NCBI RefSeq assembly: GCF_025024155.1
Contig: NW_026251710.1
Coordinates: forward strand, 1-64,000
From: Gamsiella multidivaricata
Taxonomy: Eukaryota; Mortierellomycota; Mortierellomycetes; Mortierellales; Mortierellaceae
DNA length: 64,000 bases
Direction: 5' to 3'
In this document: in pieces, positions 22,552 through 33,584 of the stretch
How positions within the stretch are numbered: the first letter of the stretch is position 1
How the letters are laid out: every line of letters begins with the position of its first letter
Program-made: the position numbers and the translations under genes
The notes under the pieces: generated by a model
Seen by the model: the letters and a program-made list of their open reading frames with translations, nothing else
Told to the model about the DNA's origin: nothing
The model's database searches: none

Positions 22552-22568
22552 CCCCCCCCCCCCCCCCC
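22552..22568 (+). repeat. C17 homopolymer just before a start codon
   Basis: Seventeen consecutive C residues end 5 nt before the ATG of the purine permease, inside its presumed 5' leader. Confidence 0.9.
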
Positions 22569-22573
22569 ATAGA

Positions 22574-23880
22574 ATGCCTGAAATCGCAGAAGCGCCCGGG
22601 GCCATGGCCTCGCCCGTCTACATCCTCGACCCCCTCGCCAACCGCACCAAGGAAGAGGACATCGATCTCTCCCACACCGTCGGGAAACTACCCACATGGC
22701 AGACAATCCAAGATTCCGTTGGAACAAGAAGCGGATGGCTGGGGGACTATGACTACGGCTTCCTGTGCACCCCCACATTGCCTGGTTTCTCCATCCCTAG
22801 AATCCCTCCGTTCTTTGGCCTTAAAGACCGACTCCCGCTCGTTCTCGCTATCATCATGGGTTCGTGTCGCCGGTTCCATTTCTGCGGACTCTTAAGGGAT
22901 TCGGGGATGCAAACAATCTGCTAATCAATCGTTCTGAATACCCTTCCAACGTCTTCACTTCATAGGATTCCAGCACTCGCTCGCCATGATTGCTGGCGTA
23001 GTGACACCGGCGATCATCATGTCTGGCTCCGGCATCACTGGACTCAATCTCACACCCGCGAACCGAACACAAATGATTTCCACCTCCCTAATTACCTCGG
23101 GCCTGCTCTCGCTTGTCCAGATCACACGCTTCAGGGTCGGCAAGACACCGTACTTCCTAGGAACCGGACTCTTGTCGGTTGTGGGAACAAGTTTTATTTA
23201 TCTACCAGTACTCCAGAGTTCAGTCTCGAACATGTACGCTTCCGGATTCTGCAAGAGCAGCTTTGATGCCTCGGGAACGCAGGTCTTTGAGCCCTGTCCC
23301 GATGCCTGGGGTGCCTACCTAGGCACATGCATGCTCTGCAGTCTGTTGCCCATCATCCTTTCCTTTGTTCCCCCACGCGCGCTCAAGAGAGTCTTTCCTC
23401 CGATTGTAACAGGAGTTACTGTTATGCTGATCGGCGTCAATCTCGTCACATCTGGAATGCAGCAATGGGGTGGCGGCTCCGGTCCTTGTTCCTCGCGACC
23501 TACCTCTGGTCCTTTTGTCGACTGCCCAAATGTCGGTGCACCTCATGCTGCACCATGGGGCGATGCACAATGGATCGGATTGGGGTTTCTGGTGTTCTTT
23601 ATTATCATGGTCGTGGAATTCTTTGGGTCACCTTTTATGAAGAACGCTCAGGTGGTCATCGGCCTCGTCGTGGGGATGATTGTTGCCGCAGCCCTTGGAT
23701 ACACGACTTCGGATTCGATCGAGGCTGCCCCTGTCATCACCTTCTTATGGACCACGACCTACAAGCTGTCCATTTATCCACCCGCAATCATTCCTCTCTT
23801 GATCACATATGTCCTGGTACGTTACACACACCGTCCCGTGGTTATGATATCCGAAATCTACCAGCCGTCTAATCCCCTTT

Positions 23881-23930
<50 letters not shown>

Positions 23931-24728
23931 TTTTATTTTTTTTTATTTTTTTTTATTTTTTTTTATTTTTTTTTATTTTTTTTTATTTTTTTATTTTTTT
24001 ATTTTTTTATTTTATTTTTATAGGCCATGGTTGAGTCTATCGGCGACATCACTGCTTCTTGCGAGGTCTCTCAGCTAACTGTCGAGGGCCGCGAATTCGA
24101 GTCCCGTCTCCAGGGCGGCATCTTTGCGGATGGAGTAGCTGGTCTGCTCGCGCCTCTAATGATGAACTCGCCTATGAGCTGCTACGCCCAAAACAACGGC
24201 ATCATATCCTTGACGCGCTGTGCCAACACGATGGCTGGATACATGTGCTGCTTCTTCTTGATCCTCATGGGCGTCTTTTCCAAGTTCGGGGCGCTCTTCT
24301 TGACGCTTCCAGATCCGGTCCTTGGAGGGATGACCACGTTTCTCTTTGCTAGTGTTGTGGTCTCTGGTATCCGCATCCTGTCCTTCCTGCCCTGGACTCG
24401 TCGTGAGCGCTTCATTGTGGCAGCATCCCTGTCCCTGGGCTTAGGTACTGCCCTGGTCCCCGGCGTGCTGACGCACATGATTAGCTACAGCGGCGGCTCT
24501 GCCTTCCTGACGTCGTTGATAACGTCCGTCAACATCATCCTTGACACAGGCTTTGCACTCGGTGCCATAGTTAGTTGCATCCTTAACGCCCTGTTGCCTG
24601 CCAACCCACCAATGTCTGCCGAACCGATTATCGATCGCCATGGGCCTACGCCTACCAACAAGGAGATCGAGGAGATGCAGCTAGAGTCCCAGTCGATTCA
24701 CGAAAGCATGCTCAGCGCTAAGCATTGA
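22574..24728 (+). CDS. NAT/NCS2 family purine (uric acid/xanthine) permease
   Basis: Three exons, 22574-22859, 22966-23816 and 24024-24728, give 1842 nt (613 residues). The protein has the 12-14 hydrophobic spans of nucleobase-ascorbate transporters and the family signature QNNGIISLTR (consensus QNxGxxxxTR), plus the conserved QHSLAM motif in the first membrane segment. In Aspergillus the closest types are UapA and UapC, proton-coupled importers of uric acid and xanthine at the plasma membrane; the Gln of the signature and the neighbouring residues fit that group better than adenine or uracil carriers. Substrate is inferred from family only. Overlapping AATAAA signals follow the stop at about 24750. 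The second intron is almost wholly low complexity. Confidence 0.93.
23885..24020 (+). repeat. Low-complexity filling of permease intron 2
   Basis: A (CT) repeat of about 38 bp is followed by about 100 bp of repeated T-run plus A units, ending at the acceptor TTATAG (24018-24023). Confidence 0.95.
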
Positions 24729-25028
24729 GTGGTTACATTTATATCATAATAAATAAATAATGACAAATAACGCGTTCAGCTCAGCATGAAGATGCGTCAT
24801 TTTTTTCTTTAGTAACGTAAAATGGAAACTTAGCCCAAAAAAAAGGAGGCTGTTGTTCACTTTGCTCGAGACATCCGATTCCATCTCATTCCTTCATCCT
24901 TCATCCTTCGTCCTTCATCTGTCCCGCACACCTCTTTTACACATTTTCCTTGTTCACCCTAGACTGATTAGTATCTCTTAAATCCTAGCACTCCATTAAT
25001 AGCCGGCTCAAGCTGCAAACCTCACACC
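24729..25028. other. Short intergenic region
   Basis: It holds the permease 3' end and the leader of the next gene, with a (TTCATCC)-like tandem repeat at about 24893-24918. No gene is seen. Confidence 0.6.
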
Positions 25029-27413
25029 ATGGTCCATATACCAATTGTCTCCCGGCTCAGTCTTGGCGACTACCGGTCCATCACCCTCACCTTTCTCATC
25101 CTTGGTATCGAGGCATGTTTCCGCATGGTTGCTTATCTGATCCCAGCATTCATTCTTGACGCGGGGAAGGCCTTGGTGGAGAAGTAAGAGCTTTTTTTTT
25201 CACTGCACCTTTTTGCGTTATTGGGCATAGGGAAAGCGACCAACAATCAACACAATTTCTATTCATAGGATCTTCCCTTGGGTGGTGACCAATCATATCT
25301 CCGCCAGGGCCCCGCCGCTTGAAGACGCCGCGAATGTTCAGGAGATGCTCCGGTTCTGGTATGTTGTTGCACGGCTGCACGGCTGCACGACTGTTCATGG
25401 AGACCACATGGTCTTTGTTCTAAGGCACAAGCAATGTGAATGAACAGAGAATATCCATTTCCTTATCCATATCCATATCCATATCCATAGGAACTATCCA
25501 GTTCAAGAACATCTCGTGAGAACACAGGACAATTACCTACTGGGTATCCACCGGATCACACATGGCCGGGAACAAGTCTCTGACAAGGGCATGGTCCCCA
25601 ACCCGCCAGAGAATATTGTGAAGCTGTTGCAAGAGAATGGCGTACCGTTGGCTGCAGAGACAAAGGAGGCCTACCTCAACAGGAACAAGCGCGACAGGCG
25701 CCACCAGGAGGAGGATCTCGAGGCAGACTTTGATGGACAGCTGAGGAATAAACCCAAAGAGGGCGACTATATCAAGCCTGTTGTCCTGCTCTACCATGGC
25801 TTCATGATGTGCTCTGAAGTGTGGCTCTGCAACCTGGACGAGGAAAGAAATCTGGCCTTTGTACTTGCGGAAGCAGGGTATGTGCTCCCATGCTGTGGTT
25901 CGTTCTGTATCATGGATGGATGTTAATCTGCTGATTGTGTGCCATATACCCCGGTAGATATGACGTGTGGCTGGGTAATGCGCGTGGCAACAAGTATTCA
26001 CTCAAGCATATGTTCCTGAAGCCGCACGAAAACAAGTTTTGGGAGTTCAGCATAGATGAGCTCGCGCTCTTTGACATGCCAGATACCATTGATGTATGTT
26101 TGTTCGCTGTTGTTCTCGCATTGGCCGTAAACGTATGCATGCATGCTCAGACCACAATCAATTGAAGCTCATGGCATGTTTTTCTTCTTCTCTGTGTGGC
26201 GTTTGGTCTAGTACATCCTTGGCAGGACAGGCGCCCCTTCGCTCGTCTACATTGGCTTCTCGCAAGGAACTGCTCAGGCGTTCGCCTCTCTGTCCATCAA
26301 TCCGGCGCTCAATGACAAGATCTCGCTCTTCATTGCTCTCGCACCTGCAACTACACCCCCAGGTCTCGAGAACGGACTTGTCAACTCCATTGTCAAAGCG
26401 GCGCCCAATGTCATCTACCTGCTCCTGGGCAGAAAAACACCCCTGAACGCCGCGTTATTCTGGCAGGCTCTGCTGCATCCGACGACGTATGCGACCATCA
26501 TCGACATGGCGGTTAAGTTCTTGTTTGGCTGGAACTGCCGTTCGATAAGTCCAGTGCAGAAATCGGTCTCCTACCAGCACCTTTACAGTTTCACCAGCGT
26601 GAGGGTCCTTGTGGTAAGCGACACGATGTTATGCTTATACAGCAATTTGATAGGGATGTGCATAGCAGGGTTACTTTACTGATACTCACTTCTCAAATCC
26701 GAGTAGCACTGGTTTCAAATTATTAGGACGCAAGTATTCCAGATGTACGATGACGTGCAGCCTAGGGTCCCATATCTCTCCTCAACCCGGGGTCATTGCC
26801 CCCATCCGTTCCCAACCAACCAGATCACGGTCCCTATGGCCATCTTTTATGGAGGAGACGATACCTTGGTCGACGTGAAGGCCTTGCTCTCAGATCTTCC
26901 TGACTTGGTCGGCATCTGGGAGATTCCAAACTATGAGCATCTTGGTACTTGTCAGCCTGAATTTTGTTCGCAGTAGAAAATAAGTCGCAACATTCTATGC
27001 ACTATGCTAATCCCTCTTTCCCTCCCCATTCACTCCTCTGGGTAGATTTCTTATGGGCAGACGGTCTGGACAAGCAGGTGTACCCACATATCCTGCAGCT
27101 ACTTGAAAAGCACTCATTCAATGGACACATCTCCAAGGGCGATGTCAAGAGGGTCATCAGAGGGTCAATGTCCACTGGTGCGGGATCCTTTCTTCGGGAG
27201 AACCGCACCCTTGCTCAGGAGCTGGAGCGGTATGAGGACGACATTGAGGAGGACCAGAACCATGTAGTCAACAGACTGGCCCTGCAGACCCCGAGAGACT
27301 CGCCCATAGTTCAGAGACAGACTTTCGTCACGCGCCGGTCGCAGCAGTCGACGAGGCAGACCAGTCGCGAGTTTATGGATGGACAGGAACAGCAGCAGCA
27401 GCAGCAGGAGTAA
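25029..27413 (+). CDS. Steryl ester hydrolase / acid lipase family (Tgl1/Yeh1-like)
   Basis: Seven exons: 25029-25183, 25269-25358, 25501-25877, 25958-26093, 26212-26613, 26707-26944 and 27046-27413; all junctions keep frame. The N-terminus has a membrane segment (ITLTFLILGIEACF), then the family N-motif VRTQDNYLLGIHRI. The alpha/beta-hydrolase core shows LLYHGFM (oxyanion region), the nucleophile elbow GFSQG, and the acid and histidine regions GGDDTLVD and NYEHLDFLW. This matches yeast Tgl1, Yeh1 and Yeh2, which hydrolyse steryl esters at lipid droplets or the cell surface. An insertion rich in Arg, Glu and Asp sits after the N-motif, and the C-terminus is a disordered tail ending in poly-Gln. 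A hexanucleotide repeat (TATCCA, 25462-25500) forms the acceptor of the second intron. Confidence 0.92.
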
Positions 27414-27580
27414 GCAACTTAGACGAGCCTCTGTGGAGGGAAATAAAGACTTGCTAAAGCCTTGCACAGAGCCAGCGAGCGCATTTTTTTTTTTCTCACG
27501 GATATTTAGCCTGGAACCATACCCCAAACAGATTCAGGGTTCATAAACATACTGTTACTGTATCTCCATCTTTCCCACCA

Positions 27581-27628
27581 CCATCCTCATCACCATCCCC
27601 ATCGCCATCCTCATCACCATCCCCATCG
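27581..27628 (+). repeat. Exact tandem duplication of a 24-bp unit in a 5' leader
   Basis: Positions 27581-27604 and 27605-27628 are identical and are followed by degenerate CCATC-type units to about 27652, shortly before the ATG at 27674. Confidence 0.9.
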
Positions 27629-27673
27629 TCATCCCCATTACCATCCCTATCTGCTTTTCATCTTGCTTACACC

Positions 27674-29517
27674 ATGACTCTGGTAACAATCAACAACTTT
27701 GTCAACAACGAGTACGTCCCTCCCACCCAGGGCAAGTACTTTGACACCTTCGATCCGGCACGCGGTGTTCCCCACGGCAAAGTGCCTGATTCGTCCAAAG
27801 AAGACGTCGAGCTCGCCTACAAGGCTGCTTCAGCCGCCTTCCCCAGCTGGTCCAAGACTAGTCGCCCAGACCGCGCCAAGGTCCTTTACAAGATTGCAGA
27901 CCTGATTGAAGCACGCCTAGAAGAGTTTGCCCTGGCAGAATCCACGGACCAGGGCAAGCCTGTTGAGCTGGCCAAGACCGTCGATATCCCCCGTGCTGCC
28001 TACAATTTCAGGTTCTTTGCCGGCCGGATCTTACATAGCGTGGACGAAGCCGCTGATCTCGTCAATATCGGATTCAGCTACTCACAGCGTATGCCAATTG
28101 GCGTTGCTGGCTTGATCTCCCCTTGGAATCTGTACGTCTTGCATATCCCTTTGCTATTCTGTTGATGCCGATACCGCGACTCAATCCTCTAATTGCGCTC
28201 GATGCTTTTGCTTGTGGGGGATAGGCCACTTTATCTCTTGACATGGAAGATTGCCCCATGTATCGGTAAGCAAATTGAAAAATGAACCGGATAAACAAGT
28301 GGCACTCGATGCATGGTAGTACATGGCCGTTGCAGACCTGCAGCCTGCAGCAATAGCACCAGGCTATAGATACTACGCCCATCACCACATACTTATAGCG
28401 GCATGTCATTCTTGTATCAAACATTTCGTCTTGGCTTGTAATAGCATGCGGAAACACCGCCGTATGCAAACCGTCCGAGTTCACATCTTTGACGGCATTC
28501 ATGCTGTGCTCGGTGCTCAAGGAAGCCGGTCTACCTGCCGGAGTCGTAAACATGGTCTTCGGAACGGGCATGGGCGCCGGGCAGGCGATCGTCGAGCACC
28601 CGCGCATTCCTGTGATTTCCTTCACCGGCGGTACGGTTACTGGTGCCAAGATTATCGCCAATTCTGCCAAACTCTTCAAAAAGTTGTCGCTCGAGCTCGG
28701 AGGCAAGAACGCCAACATCATATTTGCGGATTGCGACTTTGATCTGGCACTTAAAACAAGCCTGCGGTCAAGTTTCTCCAACCAAGGCGAGATCTGCCTC
28801 TGCGGTTCGCGCCTCTATATCGAAAGGCCCATTTACGAGAAGTTTGTGAGTGCGCTTGTTCGGGGGGCCAAGGCTCTCAAGATCGGCGATCCAAGGCAGA
28901 AGGAGACGAATTTGGGGGCATTGGTCTCCAAGGAACACTGGGAGAAGGTCATGAGCTATATCGACTTGGGACAGAAGGAAGGCGGCAAGATTGAGTGCGG
29001 AGGACAGAAACCGGCTTTACTCCCAAACGAGTTCAAGGACGGCTACTTTTTGGAACCCACCATCATCTCTGGGTATGTTTGGGCTGTCATGATGCCTAGG
29101 CACTCAATTGACAGATTATTTGTTGCTAGAAAACCGTTTCTAACCCCACTTTTTTTTTTTTTTTTTTTTTTTTTTATCACGACGGCTGACAGGCTAACAC
29201 CTTCCAGCAGGACCATGCGCGAAGAGATTTTTGGCCCTGTTATCACAGTCTATGCTTTTGACACTGAGGAGGAGGTTGTCCAGCTTGCAAATGATTCTGA
29301 TTACGGTCTCGCGTGTTCTGTTTGGACAGAAAACGGTCGCCGTGCCCGCAGAGTTGCGTCAGAGATTCAGGCAGGGACTGTGTGGGTCAACACTTGGATG
29401 GCACGCGATCTACGCATGCCATTTGGAGGCATGAAGCAGAGCGGGCTGGGACGTGAAGGCGGCGACCACTCTCTTGACTTTTATTCAGAGCTCAAGACCA
29501 TCTGCCTTGGTGAGTGA
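27674..29517 (+). CDS. Aldehyde dehydrogenase, ALDH8A1-like (2-aminomuconate semialdehyde type)
   Basis: Exons 27674-28131, 28225-28265 (only 41 nt), 28445-29072 and 29193-29517 give 1452 nt (483 residues). The catalytic Glu lies in LELGGKNANI, the catalytic Cys in SNQGEICLC, and the NAD-binding turn in SFTGGTVTG. The EICLC context and the C-terminus LDFYSELKTI resemble animal ALDH8A1, the NAD enzyme that oxidises 2-aminomuconate semialdehyde in tryptophan breakdown; other ALDH8/betaine aldehyde dehydrogenase roles are possible. The last codons read GE then stop, but the GTGAGT at 29511 could be a donor with an acceptor at about 29576, giving a slightly longer tail. The third intron has a 26-nt T tract. 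Confidence 0.92.
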
Positions 29518-29734
29518 ACGTTGCGGGACAACGATTGCTACCAGGAATACCCATGCAATTGACATGTCTCTTCAGCTCTCCTGAAACGCGCGTTTTCTTG
29601 AAGCGTATATAGCTTATTTGAGTTTACTGTACGGCAATAAAGCAAAATAGACGAGAAGGTGTACTGCTACGGTGAAGATTATTGCCAAACTGTGTCCAAG
29701 GGGTGTTATGGCATGACCTCCTGCACAGGGAAGT

Positions 29735-30337
29735 CTACTTGACGTTCCGTCCTCGTCTCTGCTCATTTTCTCTTCTATCGACGTGGGATGCCTTGAGACA
29801 CTGTGCCTCAAACACCGCCTGACGCTCTTGACACATCTCCTGGATCTCCTTCTTGCTGTGGCCTGCGTGGTAGTCGTCTTCGTACAAATCTCCACGACCC
29901 TTCCGTCCTCGTTTACGGCGGCCCACAGAGGTCGAGCTCTGTTGGGTCCTGCTCGCCTTCCGCAGCTTTCGCCAATCGTCCTCGTGTTCATAGCCGCTCT
30001 TGCAGCGAAAGTATTCAGCGCTTTCGTCCTCGTGTTCCTGATCGAATGGCCGCTCAACGCCCCAAATCGAACTGTACTGCGATGCGGCCGGTTGCTGATT
30101 TAACGACGGTGGTTGCCGTTGCTTCAGTAGCAACTGCCGCAGCAAAACATCTTGTCGTTCTCGCTCTTCACCTTGCTGCTGCCTACGAAGGGCTTGCGAC
30201 GACAAGGCATCCAGCCGTTCCCGTTCTTCAGCTTGCTGCTGCCTACGACGGGCTTGCGACAACAAAATATCCCGTCGCGCTCGTTCTTCAGCTTGTTGCT
30301 GCTCCCGTTCCTCGCTGCTGCTCCAAAAATTACCCAT
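29735..30337 (-). CDS. Coiled-coil repeat protein with probable N-myristoylation signal
   Basis: A single-exon frame of 200 residues starts MGNFWSSSEE. Gly at position 2 and Ser at position 6 fit the consensus for N-terminal myristoylation, which would place the protein on a membrane. Residues about 8-70 are three copies of a roughly 20-residue repeat, EERER-D-LL-SQA-RRQQQ in outline, predicted to form a highly charged helix. The C-terminal half is basic and acidic by turns (GRRKRGRKGRGD). Function unknown. An upstream in-frame codon exists but MGNF is the first true ATG. Confidence 0.6.
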   Translation of the reverse strand: MGNFWSSSEEREQQQAEERARRDILLSQARRRQQQAEERERLDALSSQALRRQQQGEERERQDVLLRQLLLKQRQPPSLNQQPAASQYSSIWGVERPFDQEHEDESAEYFRCKSGYEHEDDWRKLRKASRTQQSSTSVGRRKRGRKGRGDLYEDDYHAGHSKKEIQEMCQERQAVFEAQCLKASHVDRRENEQRRGRNVK

Positions 30338-31370
30338 TGTGTGGTCGAGCGACACGGTGTGGTGCGTTTGATAGTCGGTGAGGAAGTGAAGAGGGCGGCA
30401 TTGGCGTGGGGCAGTTTGGTTGTTGCTTGATCACCTGATAGCACAGATGATCAGAACTCGAGATGCATCTTAGACGCGCATAAAATGCGTCTGCCAAATT
30501 GTTTCAGATACAGCCGCTAAGGACGACAAAGGAAAACCGCAAGAAGTAAATGACACGATACGAACTGTAGATTATAGGCCACGATACCACAACCGCAGGC
30601 ACTCGCATGAATATTTCGTCTGATCTGCGCCAGGGACCTGGCAGAAGAGGCGGACCGAGACCCACAACCATAGTCCTTTGCTACATCTTCAGTGCTCTGT
30701 CTTTCAAACATATCCAAAGCGCCCAGATGATGCTTAGGACTCCTCCAACGCCTTGCTGTCCCCCGCCTTCGTTTACGCGTTTATTTTACTTCTTGCTCTA
30801 GTCTTTCAACCATACTGTTCTTCATGACCTGCGCGCTTGGCCCCTCGAGTATTCCTGTCGATCCCTTGCAATCTGAGAATATGCAGCAAGGATGATGTGC
30901 TGACTATGTTGGCAAAAAGATTTGTGTAGGCGAATCGAGCACCTGCGCGGTAGATCAAAGGAGTTCAAGTCTCGTGCTGGACCAACGCTAAGAAGCTATC
31001 GCAGGGCAAGTGCGACTCACTCAACCTGGACCCGCGTGTGCGACTCGGCGTTAGTACTTCGAAATTATCGAAGTGCTGTCCATTGTATCACGGCTCTCCA
31101 ATTCTTTGAGCCGAGCATGATGGGGCCTTCCAAGATGCCAGAGTATGGCGCCTCATATAGCATATTCCATACTTTATGGTCCCAAAGAGAGAGTGTCGAG
31201 GGGCAACATACTTTTGGGAGCAAATGAAAAAGCGAGGCTGAATAAAGAAAGGTGTTGACCTCGCTTTGGCTTGGAAATTGCGCCTCTACCTTGATCCCAT
31301 CATTTCAGTGACACTCATCGCACGCTCACCCACCTCATCACATCCCATTCTACTCTAACCACTTTCAATA
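30338..31370. other. Intergenic stretch, no gene recognised
   Basis: Short open frames (30607-30801 and 30922-31227, plus) show no known motif. The last 100 bp before 31371 is a pyrimidine-rich leader typical of this window. Confidence 0.45.
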
Positions 31371-32403
31371 ATGAATCTGCAGGTCAAGGTCGCCATCGTC
31401 ACCGGTGCCTCTTCAGGTCAGGCTCTTTTCTAGCATTAAAAGACGGACGGGGATGTCGCGACCACACCACGTCCTGAATACTATAGCAACACACGAATGT
31501 TATTGGAACACGTAGGCTTCGGGAGAGCTCTCGCGACCCGTATTATCGGAAAAGGGTTGGAGAGCCTTGCAGAGCGCTCCTTGCTTGTCATATAATCTAC
31601 ATGCACGTCGTACATAACACAGGAAGGATTGTCCATCAATATTAGAGCCAAAGTCATTCTTGCAGGCAATGATATCAAGGACGGAGAACGCCTTGCGGAC
31701 GAGTTGAACTCTGGGTGAGTGAGAGTTCAATGACCGGTCGTCGTTTCACTTTTATTCTCCAGTCTAACCTGATTACCCTCCTCGTCTTGCGCTGATCCGT
31801 GTAGCAAAGACGCCAAAGTGGCCCACTTTGCCCAGTGTGATGTAACCAACTATAGTCAGCAGGCAGAGATATTCAAAGCGGCGGAGACGTACTTTGGAAG
31901 AGTCGACATTGTCGTCAACAATGTGGTATCGCAGAACGAGTTCCTCTCTGGGACGACGACAGCGGAGCCTGGAAAAAGGTACTTGACATCGATCTTGCCG
32001 CTGTAATCGAGGATACTCGCCTGGACATCCAAGCATTAAAGAAGCACGAATGTGGCGAGACCACCATCAACACAACTTCATTGGCTGGTCTGTACCCTCA
32101 ACCGATGACGCCTATCTTCTCTGCAGCCAAGTTTGGCGTCATTAACTTCATGCGCTCGTTCAAGGATTTTGGCTACAATATTCGCGTCAACACCGTTGCA
32201 CCTAGGCAAATGCTACCTTTGGAATGGCTGCGTCTATCTTTCAAGTATCATTTGTTCCTGTGGAGCAGGTCATCGACGCCTTCATGATGCTGATTGAGGA
32301 CGACTCATACAGTGGCGACGTTGCTAGGGTTACTCCCCGGTATGGCATCCCAATCATTGGTCAAACTGCGCGCAACTCCAAGGAAACGAAATCAAAGCTC
32401 TAG
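31371..32403 (+). pseudogene. Decayed short-chain dehydrogenase/reductase (SDR)
   Basis: The start reads VKVAIVTGASSG, the Rossmann motif of classical SDRs, split by an intron. Later segments match the family in order: AKVILAGNDIKDGERLADEL, HFAQCDVTNYSQ, VDIVVNNV and INTTSLAGLY with the catalytic Ser. The frame changes between FLSGT and WKKVLDIDLAA (about 31960) and again after VNTVAP (about 32215), with no intron signals to explain either. The catalytic Tyr of YxxxK is Phe (PIFSAAK). The last segment ends at TAG 32401. Intact relatives are NAD(P)-dependent alcohol dehydrogenases, including 15-hydroxyprostaglandin dehydrogenase-like enzymes. Two frameshifts plus the lost Tyr argue for a pseudogene. 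Confidence 0.8.
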
Positions 32404-33584
32404 CAACGCGACTAGTGCTGCTTTGGACATAGCTATCTCTACAATAAAATTCATGCAAACGCTGTGCTTTACTCTCAAAAAATATATATCCAACAGTATT
32501 GTTCCGAAAAAAGCGACAAGTTGCGGTATATGAGACGCCCAGAATGTTCAGAAGCGAGGTAGACACAACAAGGATGGGTAGCAGCTGTTTGACAAACGCA
32601 TGGTAAAGAGATCTTGTTAAGAGAAGGATGTCTTGACTTAATGACGGGCAATTCTAGATACCATCAGATTAGGACAAGGGAGTGGAGCTCAGCTCTGTCA
32701 ACCAGGCAGAGACGAATGAGAGTGCAGTCAATGTGTCTGTCTGCAGCGCAAGAGTAATAGATCAAAACTACGAAAAAAGCGTCCGTGGACGTGAACAGAT
32801 CGTATTGCAATCATAGAGCAACAAACATTCTTATCTCGTTTTTTTCCCCGAATGCACAACAATGGGCGATGATTCTCCATATACCTTGCAGTCTTTATTC
32901 CTATATGTGTGTGTAGTATGTAGCATGCAATATAGATGCACCCGGCATTGTTCTGTCAAACACGTTGACTTATCGGACAGAAAATAAACGCGGCCAGTGA
33001 GCATATTGTGTGGCCCAGCCGCTTTTTTACTGTGAACAAACACGCGTTTCCACACTGTCCCTGTCCCTGATTTACCCCGCAAATCTACGAAGCAACTTTA
33101 TTTTACTTTGTCCCCCCGCAGCGGATTCCTATTGGCCTATCCCCAATGTACCTTTACAAAAAAGCTATCACTGAAACTGTTAAGGTTGCCGGGGCAGATA
33201 TGTCGCGTTGCATCAGATAGGAAAAGAAGACCGCCCTTCCTTTTCAAATTCGGAACCCATAGGCCATGTGCCACGGTCCATGTAGGTGATTCTATGTGGT
33301 GGCGCCCATTCTTCCGACAAAAATGATCACATCTCTCCTTGGTCGTATACAGGCATGTTCACACTAGAGGAGAGGCGCCTATAAAATGCCAAACCCTCTC
33401 GCTAAACGTCCCTCCCGTTGTCTCGATCAACTTAACTCGACTCGACTTGACTTCACTCCACTCCTCCTTGATCCTTTCATACGTCCTCCTGACTATCCGG
33501 ATTCCATCTCACTCTGAATCATTTCTGTTCATCTTTCAACTTATTCATTACAACTACTTTCGGCAAGAGCTTGAACTTCACACC
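32404..33584. other. Intergenic region upstream of DUR3
   Basis: No gene is recognised. The last 250 bp before DUR3 contain a TATA element, a pyrimidine-rich leader and scattered GATA-type hexamers (for example AGATAG near 33218), which in fungi may bind nitrogen regulators; I did not test whether this is more than expected. Confidence 0.4.
33379..33387 (+). promoter_or_regulatory. TATA box, DUR3
   Basis: CTATAAAAT lies about 200 bp before the DUR3 ATG and is followed by a CT-rich leader. Confidence 0.5.

Noticed and set aside
23881..24020. Plus-strand continuation of the permease exon into Ser/Leu/Phe repeats
   Set aside because: The CT and T-rich array lies between a clear donor (23817) and acceptor (24023), and the protein is complete and in frame without it.
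24085..24115. tRNA T-arm-like sequence (GAATTCGAGTCCC)
   Set aside because: It lies inside the permease coding exon and encodes the conserved REFESRLQGG segment; no cloverleaf can be built.
30930..31000. Possible tRNA (GGAGTTCAAGTCTCGTG)
   Set aside because: The T-arm-like string has no matching D-arm, anticodon arm or acceptor stem at the right spacing.
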